Under the pieces are notes generated by a model. It worked only from the letters and a program-made list of their open reading frames with translations. It had not been told where the DNA came from and did no database searches. Positions 1 through 5,151 of a DNA stretch of 5,690 nt are shown here, piece after piece (the first letter of the stretch is position 1; the number at the start of each line of letters is the position of its first letter). The translations under genes were made by a program, and so were the position numbers. This stretch comes from an uncultured Balneolaceae bacterium (GTDB lineage Bacteria > Bacteroidota > Rhodothermia > Balneolales > Balneolaceae). Where the stretch lies: assembly GCA_937982515.1 (NCBI GenBank), contig CALJMB010000107.1:1-5690 (forward strand), in the 5' to 3' direction.

Positions 1-28
1 GAATTCTGACTCCTGAATTCGGAATTCT
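1..28. repeat. degenerate heptanucleotide tandem repeat (TTCTGAA type)
   Basis: From base 4 the sequence reads as consecutive 7-base units TTCTGAC, TCCTGAA, TTCGGAA and then a partial TTCT, with consensus TTCTGAA. As a by-product, three GAATTC words occur within 27 bases. On the minus strand the tract begins only 2 bases after the stop codon of the metallo-hydrolase gene. The periodicity is directly visible. Calling it a member of a dispersed heptad repeat class is inference. The left boundary is unknown because the window starts here. Confidence 0.55.
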
Positions 29-30
29 CA

Positions 31-666
31 TCATTCAGAGACAAATGGATTGTGCCTTTTCTCATGACCTACCGTGGTCTCCGGGCCGTGGCCGGGATAA
101 ACAACCGTATCATCCGGAAGGGTATACAGCTGCTCCCGTATCGACTTTTCCAGTAGCTTGAAATCTCCCTTATATAGGTCGGTCCGGCCTATACCCTCCC
201 TGAATAGTACATCTCCTGCAATGACCACGCCCTCTTCTCTGCTGTACAATGCAACGTGATCAGGCGCGTGCCCCGGAGTATATAAAACATCGAAGGTGAA
301 AGACCCGTAGTTCCATCCTTTTTGGGCAACAAGCGGTTCAGGACTGAAGGCGAAGTCTTCTGCAGATAGTCCAAACATTTGGGCCTGGTACGTGACGTTG
401 TTCCACAGAAAACGATCTTTATCATTCAAATAAACAGGCACCTCATACACGTTCAGTACCTGCCGCAGGCCCAGCACGTGATCTACGTGAGCATGGGTTA
501 AAACGATGGCACCTAATCTTGCTTCTGCTTCCACAAGTGTATTGCGAAAGTTTATGAATTCATTTTCCTCTGTAAAACCGGGATCAATGAGAAGCGCCTC
601 CTGCCCCTGGATCAACAGATAGGTATTTTCTGCAAAAGGACCGACGGTAAAGACTTTAATCTGCAT
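31..666 (-). CDS. MBL-fold metallo-hydrolase, YcbL/glyoxalase II-like
   Basis: This is a 211-residue soluble metallo-beta-lactamase-fold hydrolase that probably cleaves a thioester such as an S-acyl-glutathione-type conjugate in the cytoplasm; the true substrate cannot be told from sequence. The dinuclear metal site is complete: THAHVDH at residues 57-63 (H58, H60, D62, H63), H133 in TPGHAPDH, D152 in AGDVLF and H193 in PGHGPET. The GIGRTDL segment (158-164) and the C-terminal GHEKRHNPF (200-208) closely match the short glyoxalase II-like proteins typified by E. coli YcbL (about 215 residues). The long C-terminal substrate-binding domain of classical GloB is absent. There is no signal peptide. 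The ATG at 666 is well placed, since the usual N-terminal strand MQIKVFTVGPFAENTYLL follows at once, but no Shine-Dalgarno precedes it. It lies downstream of the L31 terminator, so it probably has its own promoter, which I could not identify. Confidence 0.93.
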   Translation of the reverse strand: MQIKVFTVGPFAENTYLLIQGQEALLIDPGFTEENEFINFRNTLVEAEARLGAIVLTHAHVDHVLGLRQVLNVYEVPVYLNDKDRFLWNNVTYQAQMFGLSAEDFAFSPEPLVAQKGWNYGSFTFDVLYTPGHAPDHVALYSREEGVVIAGDVLFREGIGRTDLYKGDFKLLEKSIREQLYTLPDDTVVYPGHGPETTVGHEKRHNPFVSE

Positions 667-667
667 G

Positions 668-695
668 GCGGGTGCTGGACACTGGATGCTGGAAA
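668..695. repeat. degenerate heptanucleotide tandem repeat (CTGGANN type)
   Basis: Three adjacent 7-base units, CTGGACA (675-681), CTGGATG (682-688) and CTGGAAA (689-695), are plainly visible. GCGGGTG (668-674) may be a decayed fourth unit (4 of 7 bases agree with CTGGATG). On the minus strand the array occupies the last 30 or so bases before the ATG of the metallo-hydrolase gene, including the place where a ribosome binding site would normally sit. The function is unknown. Confidence 0.6.
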
Positions 696-825
696 GATTG
701 TGAGGCCGTATATCTTTGCCAGGTTCTGTTCATCTCCGTCCCAAAGCTCTGCTTTGAGTAACAAAAACAATTCAATCAGATGAAGTTGGCTGGCAATAAG
801 TCATTCAACCTGTATAAGCTATGAT
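696..825. other. spacer between L31 terminator and MBL hydrolase
   Basis: I see no gene in this stretch. Very short reading frames exist (for example about 10 codons on the minus strand) but none has a leader or recognisable content. The stretch must hold the promoter of the metallo-hydrolase gene if the terminator at 826-861 is efficient, yet no convincing -35/-10 or Bacteroidota-type -33/-7 pair stands out. A REP-like palindrome sits in the middle. Confidence 0.5.
742..756. repeat. REP-like palindrome CAAAGC-TCT-GCTTTG
   Basis: This is a perfect 6-base inverted repeat around a 3-base loop (CAAAGC, TCT, GCTTTG). The flanks CGTCC and GAGTAAC look like a decayed continuation of the dyad. It resembles, from memory, the widespread GTTCCCAAAGC-type intergenic palindromes found in many bacterial genomes. 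No T-run follows on either strand, so it is not a terminator. Membership of a repeat family is inference. Confidence 0.4.
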
Positions 826-861
826 AAAAAAAAGGATGCACAGCCTGGCCGTACATCCTTT
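826..861 (-). terminator. intrinsic terminator of the L31 gene
   Basis: Read on the minus strand, a 14-base-pair stem (AAAGGATGTACGGC pairing with GCTGTGCATCCTTT, loop CAG) is followed by a run of eight T, three of them within the stem. Two of the pairs are G-U wobbles in the minus-strand RNA. On the plus strand they would be C-A and A-C mismatches, so the hairpin is clearly built for minus-strand transcripts. It starts 19 bases after the L31 stop codon and separates L31 from the metallo-hydrolase gene. Confidence 0.9.
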
Positions 862-880
862 AAAATCTCAAAAAAATGAT

Positions 881-1096
881 TTACGAATTTTTGCCGTAGC
901 GCTTATTAAAGCGATCGATACGATCCGCCTTTTTCTGAAGATTGAGGTTATCCGTGTAAAAGGGGTGGTTTTTTGAATCTACCTCGCTGCGGTAAACATT
1001 GTCCTTGGTTTCCATCGTGCTGCGGGTTTTAAATTCACTTCCATCACTTAGTACAACCGTAATCTCGCGATAATCTGGGTGAATTCCTTTTTTCAT
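881..1096 (-). CDS. rpmE: 50S ribosomal protein L31, cysteine-free form
   Basis: This is a 71-residue ribosomal protein L31, which bridges the large and small ribosomal subunits. It is recognised from the N-terminal MKKGIHPDYREI, the RST at residues 25-27, HPFYT at 44-48 and the C-terminal DRFNKRYGK. Aligned with E. coli type A L31, the four zinc-binding cysteines (16, 18, 37, 40) correspond to L16, D18, D40 and N43, and there is a three-residue insertion before the second pair. The protein has no cysteine at all, so it is a zinc-independent (C-minus) form, although its length and ending are closer to type A than to the longer type B proteins; the symbol rpmE rather than rpmE2 is therefore a judgement. 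The ATG at 1096 gives the canonical N-terminus. The leader is A-rich (AGGAAATAAAGAGC), with no close Shine-Dalgarno. The gene has its own promoter and terminator and appears monocistronic. Confidence 0.93.
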   Translation of the reverse strand: MKKGIHPDYREITVVLSDGSEFKTRSTMETKDNVYRSEVDSKNHPFYTDNLNLQKKADRIDRFNKRYGKNS

Positions 1097-1136
1097 ATGC
1101 TTAAAAGCTCTTTATTTCCTTAGGTTTTGCTGGAAG

Positions 1137-1165
1137 AATATACGATGATTCTTCTGCTTTTGCAA
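1137..1165 (-). promoter_or_regulatory. probable promoter of the L31 gene
   Basis: On the minus strand TTGCAA (1165-1160) and TATATT (1142-1137) are separated by exactly 17 bases. The -10 matches 5 of 6 bases and the -35 matches 4 of 6 of the housekeeping consensus. The same place can be read as a weak Bacteroidota-type pair (ATTG, 20 bases, TATATTCT). Transcription would start near base 1130, giving a leader of roughly 35 bases before the L31 ATG. This is the best promoter-like pair in the window and lies where one is expected. Confidence 0.5.
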
Positions 1166-1167
1166 TG

Positions 1168-1255
1168 GATTTGGTTATCGTTTGTTGTCAGTGGCTTGTG
1201 GTTATTTGTTAATGCAAAACCAACCAACAACACACAACTGGCCACCAACCAAATC
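1168..1255. repeat. long dyad flanking the MoxR/L31 spacer
   Basis: GATTTGGTT at 1168-1176 and AACCAAATC at 1247-1255 form a perfect 9-base inverted repeat, and GTGGC (1191-1195) with GCCAC (1241-1245) gives a further possible inner stem. The structure lies between the MoxR stop codon and the L31 promoter. No T-run follows, so it is a poor intrinsic terminator. It could limit read-through or be a by-product of the repetitive tract within it. Confidence 0.3.
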
Positions 1256-1262
1256 ACAACTT
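1214..1262. repeat. degenerate heptanucleotide tandem repeat (CAACNNN type)
   Basis: In steps of seven the sequence reads GCAAAAC, CAACCAA, CAACACA, CAACTGG, CCACCAA, CCAAATC, ACAACTT. On the minus strand this is a G/T-rich tract of TTGGTTG-like units starting right at the stop codon of the MoxR-like gene. The 7-base period is visible but decayed, and a general CA/AACC-rich simple sequence is an alternative description. Confidence 0.45.
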
Positions 1263-2769
1263 ACCGATCAAAATCATCGAAATCGTCCAGATCTCCCATC
1301 GAGCCCAGCATACTGCCCAGCATGTCACTATAAGATCGTTGGTCATCCAGGTCTTCTTTGCCTAACATAGAGTTCTGATGCAGGCCCTCCAGTATCAGAT
1401 CCATCAACACGTAGGGATCTTTTCGCAGATCTTTTGAACCGTAATCGGTAGCAATTTTTTTAAGCCCGTCCACCCGGCTCAAGGTCTTCTCATACTCTCT
1501 CTGGCTAATATGATCTTTAAGGTCCAGTTCGTTGCCGGCGGCGAACCAGTCCAGCACGGGCTTGTAGACATCCTCACTCTCCTGCTTCTTCTGTCTCTGA
1601 GGATCGGGAAAGTGTTTTGCAAATGTTTTTTTAATAGCCTTACCTAAAATATGTTTGGCTACGTTAACGGCTCCTTCCTGCTCTCCTTCATATACCAGCT
1701 CCAGCTTGCCGGTAAGCGCCGGTACAGTATGGTATACATCGGTTATCCGCACTGTGGCTTCCGGTTCATCATTAATCAGTGCCCGGCGTTCTGCCGATGA
1801 AATGAGCTGCTCCATTGCCGTAATGGTCATACGGGTGGAAACGCCGCTTTTCTGGTCGATGTATTCCGACTCTCGAGCCTCAAAGGCCACTTGTTCAATC
1901 AGCTCTTTTATAATATCCGGAATAAAGACTTTAACCACACCGTTTCTGGCCACCCAGGCCTCTTGCTCGGTAATGGCCATTCCCACTCCTATATCACGCG
2001 GATAATGGGTCATGATCTGCGAGTCGATCCGGTCTTTGAGCGGTGTGATAATGTTACCGCGGCTGGTATAGTCTTCAGGGTTTGCCGAAAAGAGCATAGC
2101 CACATCAAGGGGTATGCGTACATTAAAGCCGCGAATCTGAATGTCGCGTTCCTGCATAATATTTAAAAGAGCTACCTGAATACGGGGCTGAAGGTCGGGT
2201 AGTTCGTTGATGGCAAAAATCCCCCGGTTTGTACGGGGAACCAGCCCGAAATTAATTACATTCTCATCGGCCAGAGTAAGTTTCCGGGTAGCCGCTTTAA
2301 TAGGGTCGATATCTCCGATAAGATCTGCCACCGTTGTATCGGGAGTGGCTAGTTTTTCGCCGTAGCGCTGGCTTCGGTGCAACCAGGTGATAGGCGTCTC
2401 ATCTCCCTGTTCTTTAATCAGATCGCGTGCCTGTCTTGATACGGGGTGCAGTGGGTCGTCATTAATCTCCGAGCCTTTTACCACCGGTATATATTCATCC
2501 AGAAAGTTAACCATAAGCCTGAGAATACGGGTCTTAGCCTGGCCCCGAAGACCCAACAAAATAATATCATGTTTTGCAAGCAGCGCATGCTGTAACTGGG
2601 GCAGAACGGAGGTGTCATAACCCATAATGCCCGGCAGAAGTTTTTCTCCTGCTTTTATCTTTCTTATCAGGTTCCGGCGGATTTCTTCTTTTACCGAGAT
2701 GGATTTCCACCCGCTCTCCTTTAGTCCGCCCAGCGTGTTGATAACTTTGTGCCGTTCACTCATAGTCAT
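1261..2769 (-). CDS. MoxR/Mg-chelatase-like AAA+ ATPase
   Basis: This is a 502-residue cytoplasmic AAA+ ATPase of the MoxR/magnesium-chelatase I-like clade, probably a chaperone that remodels or loads cofactor into an unidentified partner. Visible elements are Walker A GLRGQAKT (73-80, K79), Walker B GIFAINELPDL (183-193) with N188 where Asp is usual and E189 kept, sensor 1 N230 in SANPEDYT, a likely arginine finger R247 in PLKDRIDSQI, and a sensor 2-like R313 in GVSTRMTITAME. About 100 extra residues lie between Walker A and B, including ATPDTTVADLIGDIDP. A helical domain and linker follow (about 360-470), then an acidic tail (471-502) with MLGSMLGSM and DLDDFDDFD. ATG at 2769 is followed two codons later by another ATG (2763); either could be the start, and the leader is A-rich without Shine-Dalgarno. 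It is not chlorophyll-pathway BchI: no BchD/BchH neighbour is present. No VWA-domain partner is adjacent, and the gene appears monocistronic. Confidence 0.88.
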   Translation of the reverse strand: MTMSERHKVINTLGGLKESGWKSISVKEEIRRNLIRKIKAGEKLLPGIMGYDTSVLPQLQHALLAKHDIILLGLRGQAKTRILRLMVNFLDEYIPVVKGSEINDDPLHPVSRQARDLIKEQGDETPITWLHRSQRYGEKLATPDTTVADLIGDIDPIKAATRKLTLADENVINFGLVPRTNRGIFAINELPDLQPRIQVALLNIMQERDIQIRGFNVRIPLDVAMLFSANPEDYTSRGNIITPLKDRIDSQIMTHYPRDIGVGMAITEQEAWVARNGVVKVFIPDIIKELIEQVAFEARESEYIDQKSGVSTRMTITAMEQLISSAERRALINDEPEATVRITDVYHTVPALTGKLELVYEGEQEGAVNVAKHILGKAIKKTFAKHFPDPQRQKKQESEDVYKPVLDWFAAGNELDLKDHISQREYEKTLSRVDGLKKIATDYGSKDLRKDPYVLMDLILEGLHQNSMLGKEDLDDQRSYSDMLGSMLGSMGDLDDFDDFDR

Positions 2770-2821
2770 GTAGTTGTTCTGATTATTTTGTTTTCCTGGT
2801 CTTAGAACGTGTTGACATTCG

Positions 2822-2852
2822 CAGGCTTAATTTCAGCCCGTCATAGTGCAAT
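2822..2852 (-). promoter_or_regulatory. weak candidate promoter of the MoxR-like gene
   Basis: On the minus strand ATTG (2852-2849), a 19-base spacer and TAAGCCTG (2829-2822) loosely fit the Bacteroidota pattern TTTG-N19-TAnnTTTG. The start codon of the ATPase is about 52 bases further on. The match is poor (the -7 box has only TA and TG in place), and such pairs arise by chance, so this is a tentative suggestion. Confidence 0.18.
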
Positions 2853-2959
2853 AACCGATTAACGGCCGGATTCATTTCATCGTGTATGGCCGCCCAGCCA
2901 GATTTGTTGTGTTTTTGCTGCAATGTGCAAATTACTCTGCCCGGAGACAAGATACATCT

Positions 2960-2984
2960 TAAACAAAGCAGCCTGTTTCAGGCT
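2960..2984 (-). terminator. probable terminator of the tlpA-pabC-pabB operon
   Basis: On the minus strand AGCCTG, loop AAA and CAGGCT make a perfect 6-base-pair stem, followed by GCTTTGTTTAA, a T-rich but interrupted tail. It lies 32 bases after the pabB stop codon. The stem is short and the tail imperfect, so termination may be partial. Confidence 0.6.
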
Positions 2985-3016
2985 TAATTACTGTCAGATG
3001 CATTTGTTTCTGCCCA

Positions 3017-4276
3017 TCAATGTATCCCGGTTAACGCCCGGGCTTTAACCACGGTTTCCTCCCACTCGGCCTCCGGACTGGAATCGCCGGTAATGGCTCC
3101 CCCCACCGAATAGAAAAGTTGCTCATCTTTCAGAATAGCGGTGCGGATAACCACGTTGAAATCAAAATCCCCGGCAGGAGTAATATATCCTATAGCCCCG
3201 GAATAGATGCCACGCCGGTAGTTTTCCAGCTCTTCTATGGATTCCATTACCCGTATTTTGGGAGCTCCGGTCATCGACCCCATGGGATAGCAGGCTTTGA
3301 TAATATCTACAGGATCGCTTACCAGCGTCTCGGCTTCTACAGTGGAGACCATCTGGTGAAGGGTACCAAACGTCTGTATTTCAAACAATTCCGAAGCTGA
3401 CACCGTATTGGGCACGGCTATACGGCTTAAATCATTACGTACCAGGTCAACGATCATAAGGTTTTCCGCCCGGTTCTTCAGCGAGTGTTTTAACTCTTCT
3501 TTCAGGCTAGCATCCTCCGGGCCGGTGGTTCCCCGGCGAATGGTACCCTTAATAGGCTGGGAAATAACACGCGGACCCTCTTTTTTCAGGAAACGCTCGG
3601 GCGAGAGGCTGCACACTGTCCATTCGTCAAATGTCAGGTAGGCTCCAAAAGGCACGGGGCCGATGGCGCGCATTTTTTTATATAGCCCGTAACCTCCTCC
3701 CGAATATACGGCCCGGATCTGGCGCGTCAAATTGATTTCGTAAAACTCCCCTTCCCTGATCCGCCGCTGAGCTTCGCGTACTTGCGCTATATAATGCTCC
3801 TTTTTAATATCCGGATCGAAGGAATGGATCGTGAAGGCATCTTCATCCGCTGCAGATGCTCCCGCTTCTTCAGGAAGGGTTCCTTTTAACATCCGGAGCT
3901 CATTCCGGCGGTGATCTATTTCAGCCAGCAGTCCGGGAACCATGAAGAACATATCGGGAGCGCCCACCGGGTCCGGATTATTCGAGTGCAGTGTTTCGAG
4001 GGAATTCTTCAGATCGTATCCCAGATAGCCGAATATCCACTCCTTCTGCTCTGCCCGGAAACCGCTTAAGGCATCCCATGGGTTAGCTCTGAAAGCGGCC
4101 TTTTCGTCCTTCTTATGGATGGAAATGTGGCTGCCCCGTGCCTGCAGCACGGCCTCGGGCTGTGCGGCCAGGTATGATTTACGGCTGGACGGATGGCCGC
4201 CGGACTGAGATTCCAGTAAAATAACCGGGCCGCTTCTTTCAAGAAGCTGAACCAACCGATCGATTGTGGATCTCAT
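3017..4276 (-). CDS. pabB: aminodeoxychorismate synthase component I (PabB)
   Basis: This 419-residue chorismate-binding enzyme converts chorismate, with ammonia from a glutamine amidotransferase (PabA, not in the window), to 4-amino-4-deoxychorismate for p-aminobenzoate and folate. The key discriminator is PIKGTIRRG (241-249): K243 is the catalytic lysine typical of PabB, where anthranilate synthase TrpE has Ala (PIAGT). Other family blocks are GYLGYDLKNSLE (83-94), FYEINLTRQI (178-187), SLSPERFL (223-230), ENLMIVDLVRNDL (271-283), GTLHQMVS (304-311), MGSMTGAPKIRVME (332-345), YSGAIGY (358-364) and the C-terminal GDSSPEAEWEET. The N-terminal domain keeps LLES (20-23), which in TrpE/PabB lines the tryptophan pocket. 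It is slightly shorter than E. coli PabB (453 residues), mainly in the N-terminal half. Its ATG overlaps the pabC stop in an ATGA, which fixes the start and implies translational coupling. There is no Shine-Dalgarno. Confidence 0.95.
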   Translation of the reverse strand: MRSTIDRLVQLLERSGPVILLESQSGGHPSSRKSYLAAQPEAVLQARGSHISIHKKDEKAAFRANPWDALSGFRAEQKEWIFGYLGYDLKNSLETLHSNNPDPVGAPDMFFMVPGLLAEIDHRRNELRMLKGTLPEEAGASAADEDAFTIHSFDPDIKKEHYIAQVREAQRRIREGEFYEINLTRQIRAVYSGGGYGLYKKMRAIGPVPFGAYLTFDEWTVCSLSPERFLKKEGPRVISQPIKGTIRRGTTGPEDASLKEELKHSLKNRAENLMIVDLVRNDLSRIAVPNTVSASELFEIQTFGTLHQMVSTVEAETLVSDPVDIIKACYPMGSMTGAPKIRVMESIEELENYRRGIYSGAIGYITPAGDFDFNVVIRTAILKDEQLFYSVGGAITGDSSPEAEWEETVVKARALTGIH

Positions 4277-5151
4277 AGGAGCGGGGAAAGATTTCTATTC
4301 AGGTATGCCGTAAATTCTTTTTCAATGTCTTTGAATACCGGATGGGAAACAGGATACGACCGGTGGTCGATGGTTTTCACAGGTACCAATTCCCTCACTG
4401 AATTGCATATCCAGACAGCCTCGGCATTTAATACATCGCTCAGCGGATAGGCGCCTTCTTCTGCATTATAAGATGAAGAGTTGCCAAGTATCTCTAAAAG
4501 AAGCTCTCTTGTGATGCCCGGCAGCAGATCACATGCTTTTGAGGGCGTGTAAATGGTACGGCCTTTAACCCAAAACAGATTAGCGACCGTTGTTTCTGAG
4601 ACGGCATCATTCACCGTGAGCATCAGGGCGTCATCCGCTCCTTTCATACGTGCCTGTCGTGCGGCGGTAATATAGTTGATCCCGTTAGACAGCTTGTAAC
4701 GCGAAGGCAGTGACTGGTCTGGTATACGTTTTATGTTTACCGTAGCCAGGCTGACCGGATCCTCAGGCTTCACCGCCTTATATTCGCTTGCCACAATAGC
4801 AAAATTGGCCGGACTCCCGGCTTCGGTTTGATAGCCGCGCCCTCCCTCTCTCCACACTTGTATCCGCAGAACGGCGTCTTTTTCCAACAGCTTATTCTTG
4901 TGCAACAACCTGTGCAGAAGCTCGCGGACCGGTTCGGGCTTGAGCAGATCCGGATAACGCATATCGAGAAATTGTATTCCTTCTTTGAGCCGGCTCAGGT
5001 GTTTATCCAAAGCCAGAACCCGCCCCGAATAGGACCGGAACGTATCGAAGCAGCCATCTCCATACATCAATCCTCTGGACCGGACGGATACGTGGGCAGC
5101 TCCGGCCGGCTTGAAACTGCCGTTATAAATGATGTAAGTGCTAGTCTCCAT
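4273..5151 (-). CDS. pabC: class IV PLP enzyme, probable aminodeoxychorismate lyase (PabC)
   Basis: This 292-residue fold-type IV PLP enzyme, given its place next to pabB, most likely splits aminodeoxychorismate into p-aminobenzoate and pyruvate. Visible features are RGLMYGDGCFDTFR (26-39), a conserved N-terminal segment; RIQVWREGGRGY (96-107); RYKLSNGINYITA (151-163) with K153 as the probable Schiff-base lysine; NDAVSETTVANLFW (181-194) with the Glu that contacts the pyridine nitrogen; and LLPGITR (209-215), which helps hold the PLP phosphate. Branched-chain or D-amino acid aminotransferases share this fold, so function rests partly on the neighbour; I favour lyase. The ATG at 5151 overlaps the end of the upstream thioredoxin-like gene by 11 bases, and the TGA overlaps the pabB start by 4. 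It has no transit signal or membrane segment. Confidence 0.88.
   Translation of the reverse strand: METSTYIIYNGSFKPAGAAHVSVRSRGLMYGDGCFDTFRSYSGRVLALDKHLSRLKEGIQFLDMRYPDLLKPEPVRELLHRLLHKNKLLEKDAVLRIQVWREGGRGYQTEAGSPANFAIVASEYKAVKPEDPVSLATVNIKRIPDQSLPSRYKLSNGINYITAARQARMKGADDALMLTVNDAVSETTVANLFWVKGRTIYTPSKACDLLPGITRELLLEILGNSSSYNAEEGAYPLSDVLNAEAVWICNSVRELVPVKTIDHRSYPVSHPVFKDIEKEFTAYLNRNLSPLL

Larger units (their letters stand above)
2770..3016. other. 247-base spacer between pabB and the MoxR-like gene
   Basis: I find no credible gene here. The longest minus-strand ATG frame near the pabB end is about 14 codons and runs through the terminator hairpin. The right part holds the probable terminator of the pab operon. 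The left part should hold the promoter of the MoxR-like gene. An 11-base direct repeat, CAGGCTTAATT, occurs at 2822-2832 and 2979-2989. Confidence 0.55.

Noticed and set aside
1..27. Three EcoRI sites at the very start, possibly a cloning or linker artefact
   Set aside because: The sites fall out of the 7-base repeat consensus TTCTGAA/TTCGGAA, and the sequence continues naturally into the gene end, so a vector or linker origin is not needed.
189..425. Minus-strand frame of 78 codons inside the MBL hydrolase gene
   Set aside because: It is an alternative frame of a gene whose metal ligands are all in the other frame.
1127..1333. Plus-strand frame of 68 codons with a hydrophobic start (LLLLQWIWLSFVVSGLWLF), like a small membrane protein
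   Set aside because: It runs through the L31 promoter region and the heptad tract and then antisense into the end of the ATPase gene, where its content is simply the complement of conserved coding sequence. It has no leader or family resemblance. The hydrophobic run arises from T/G-rich spacer sequence.
1655..2166. Two long plus-strand open frames inside the ATPase gene
   Set aside because: They are antisense shadows of a well-conserved AAA+ coding region, with low-complexity Ser/Thr-rich translations and no recognisable domain.
1261..2769. Bacteriochlorophyll magnesium chelatase subunit BchI
   Set aside because: The protein is longer than BchI, has a different Walker B (INE), and no BchD, BchH or other pigment gene is nearby.
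2855..2895. Possible operator or hairpin made of CGGCC/GGCCG and CCG-N5-CGG words upstream of the ATPase gene
   Set aside because: Arms are only 3 to 5 bases with a loop near 20 bases; this is within chance for a GC-rich patch.
3017..4276. Anthranilate synthase (TrpE) or isochorismate synthase as the identity of the chorismate enzyme
   Set aside because: The PIKGT lysine and the coupled class IV PLP enzyme indicate PabB; TrpE would have PIAGT and usually trpG/trpD neighbours.
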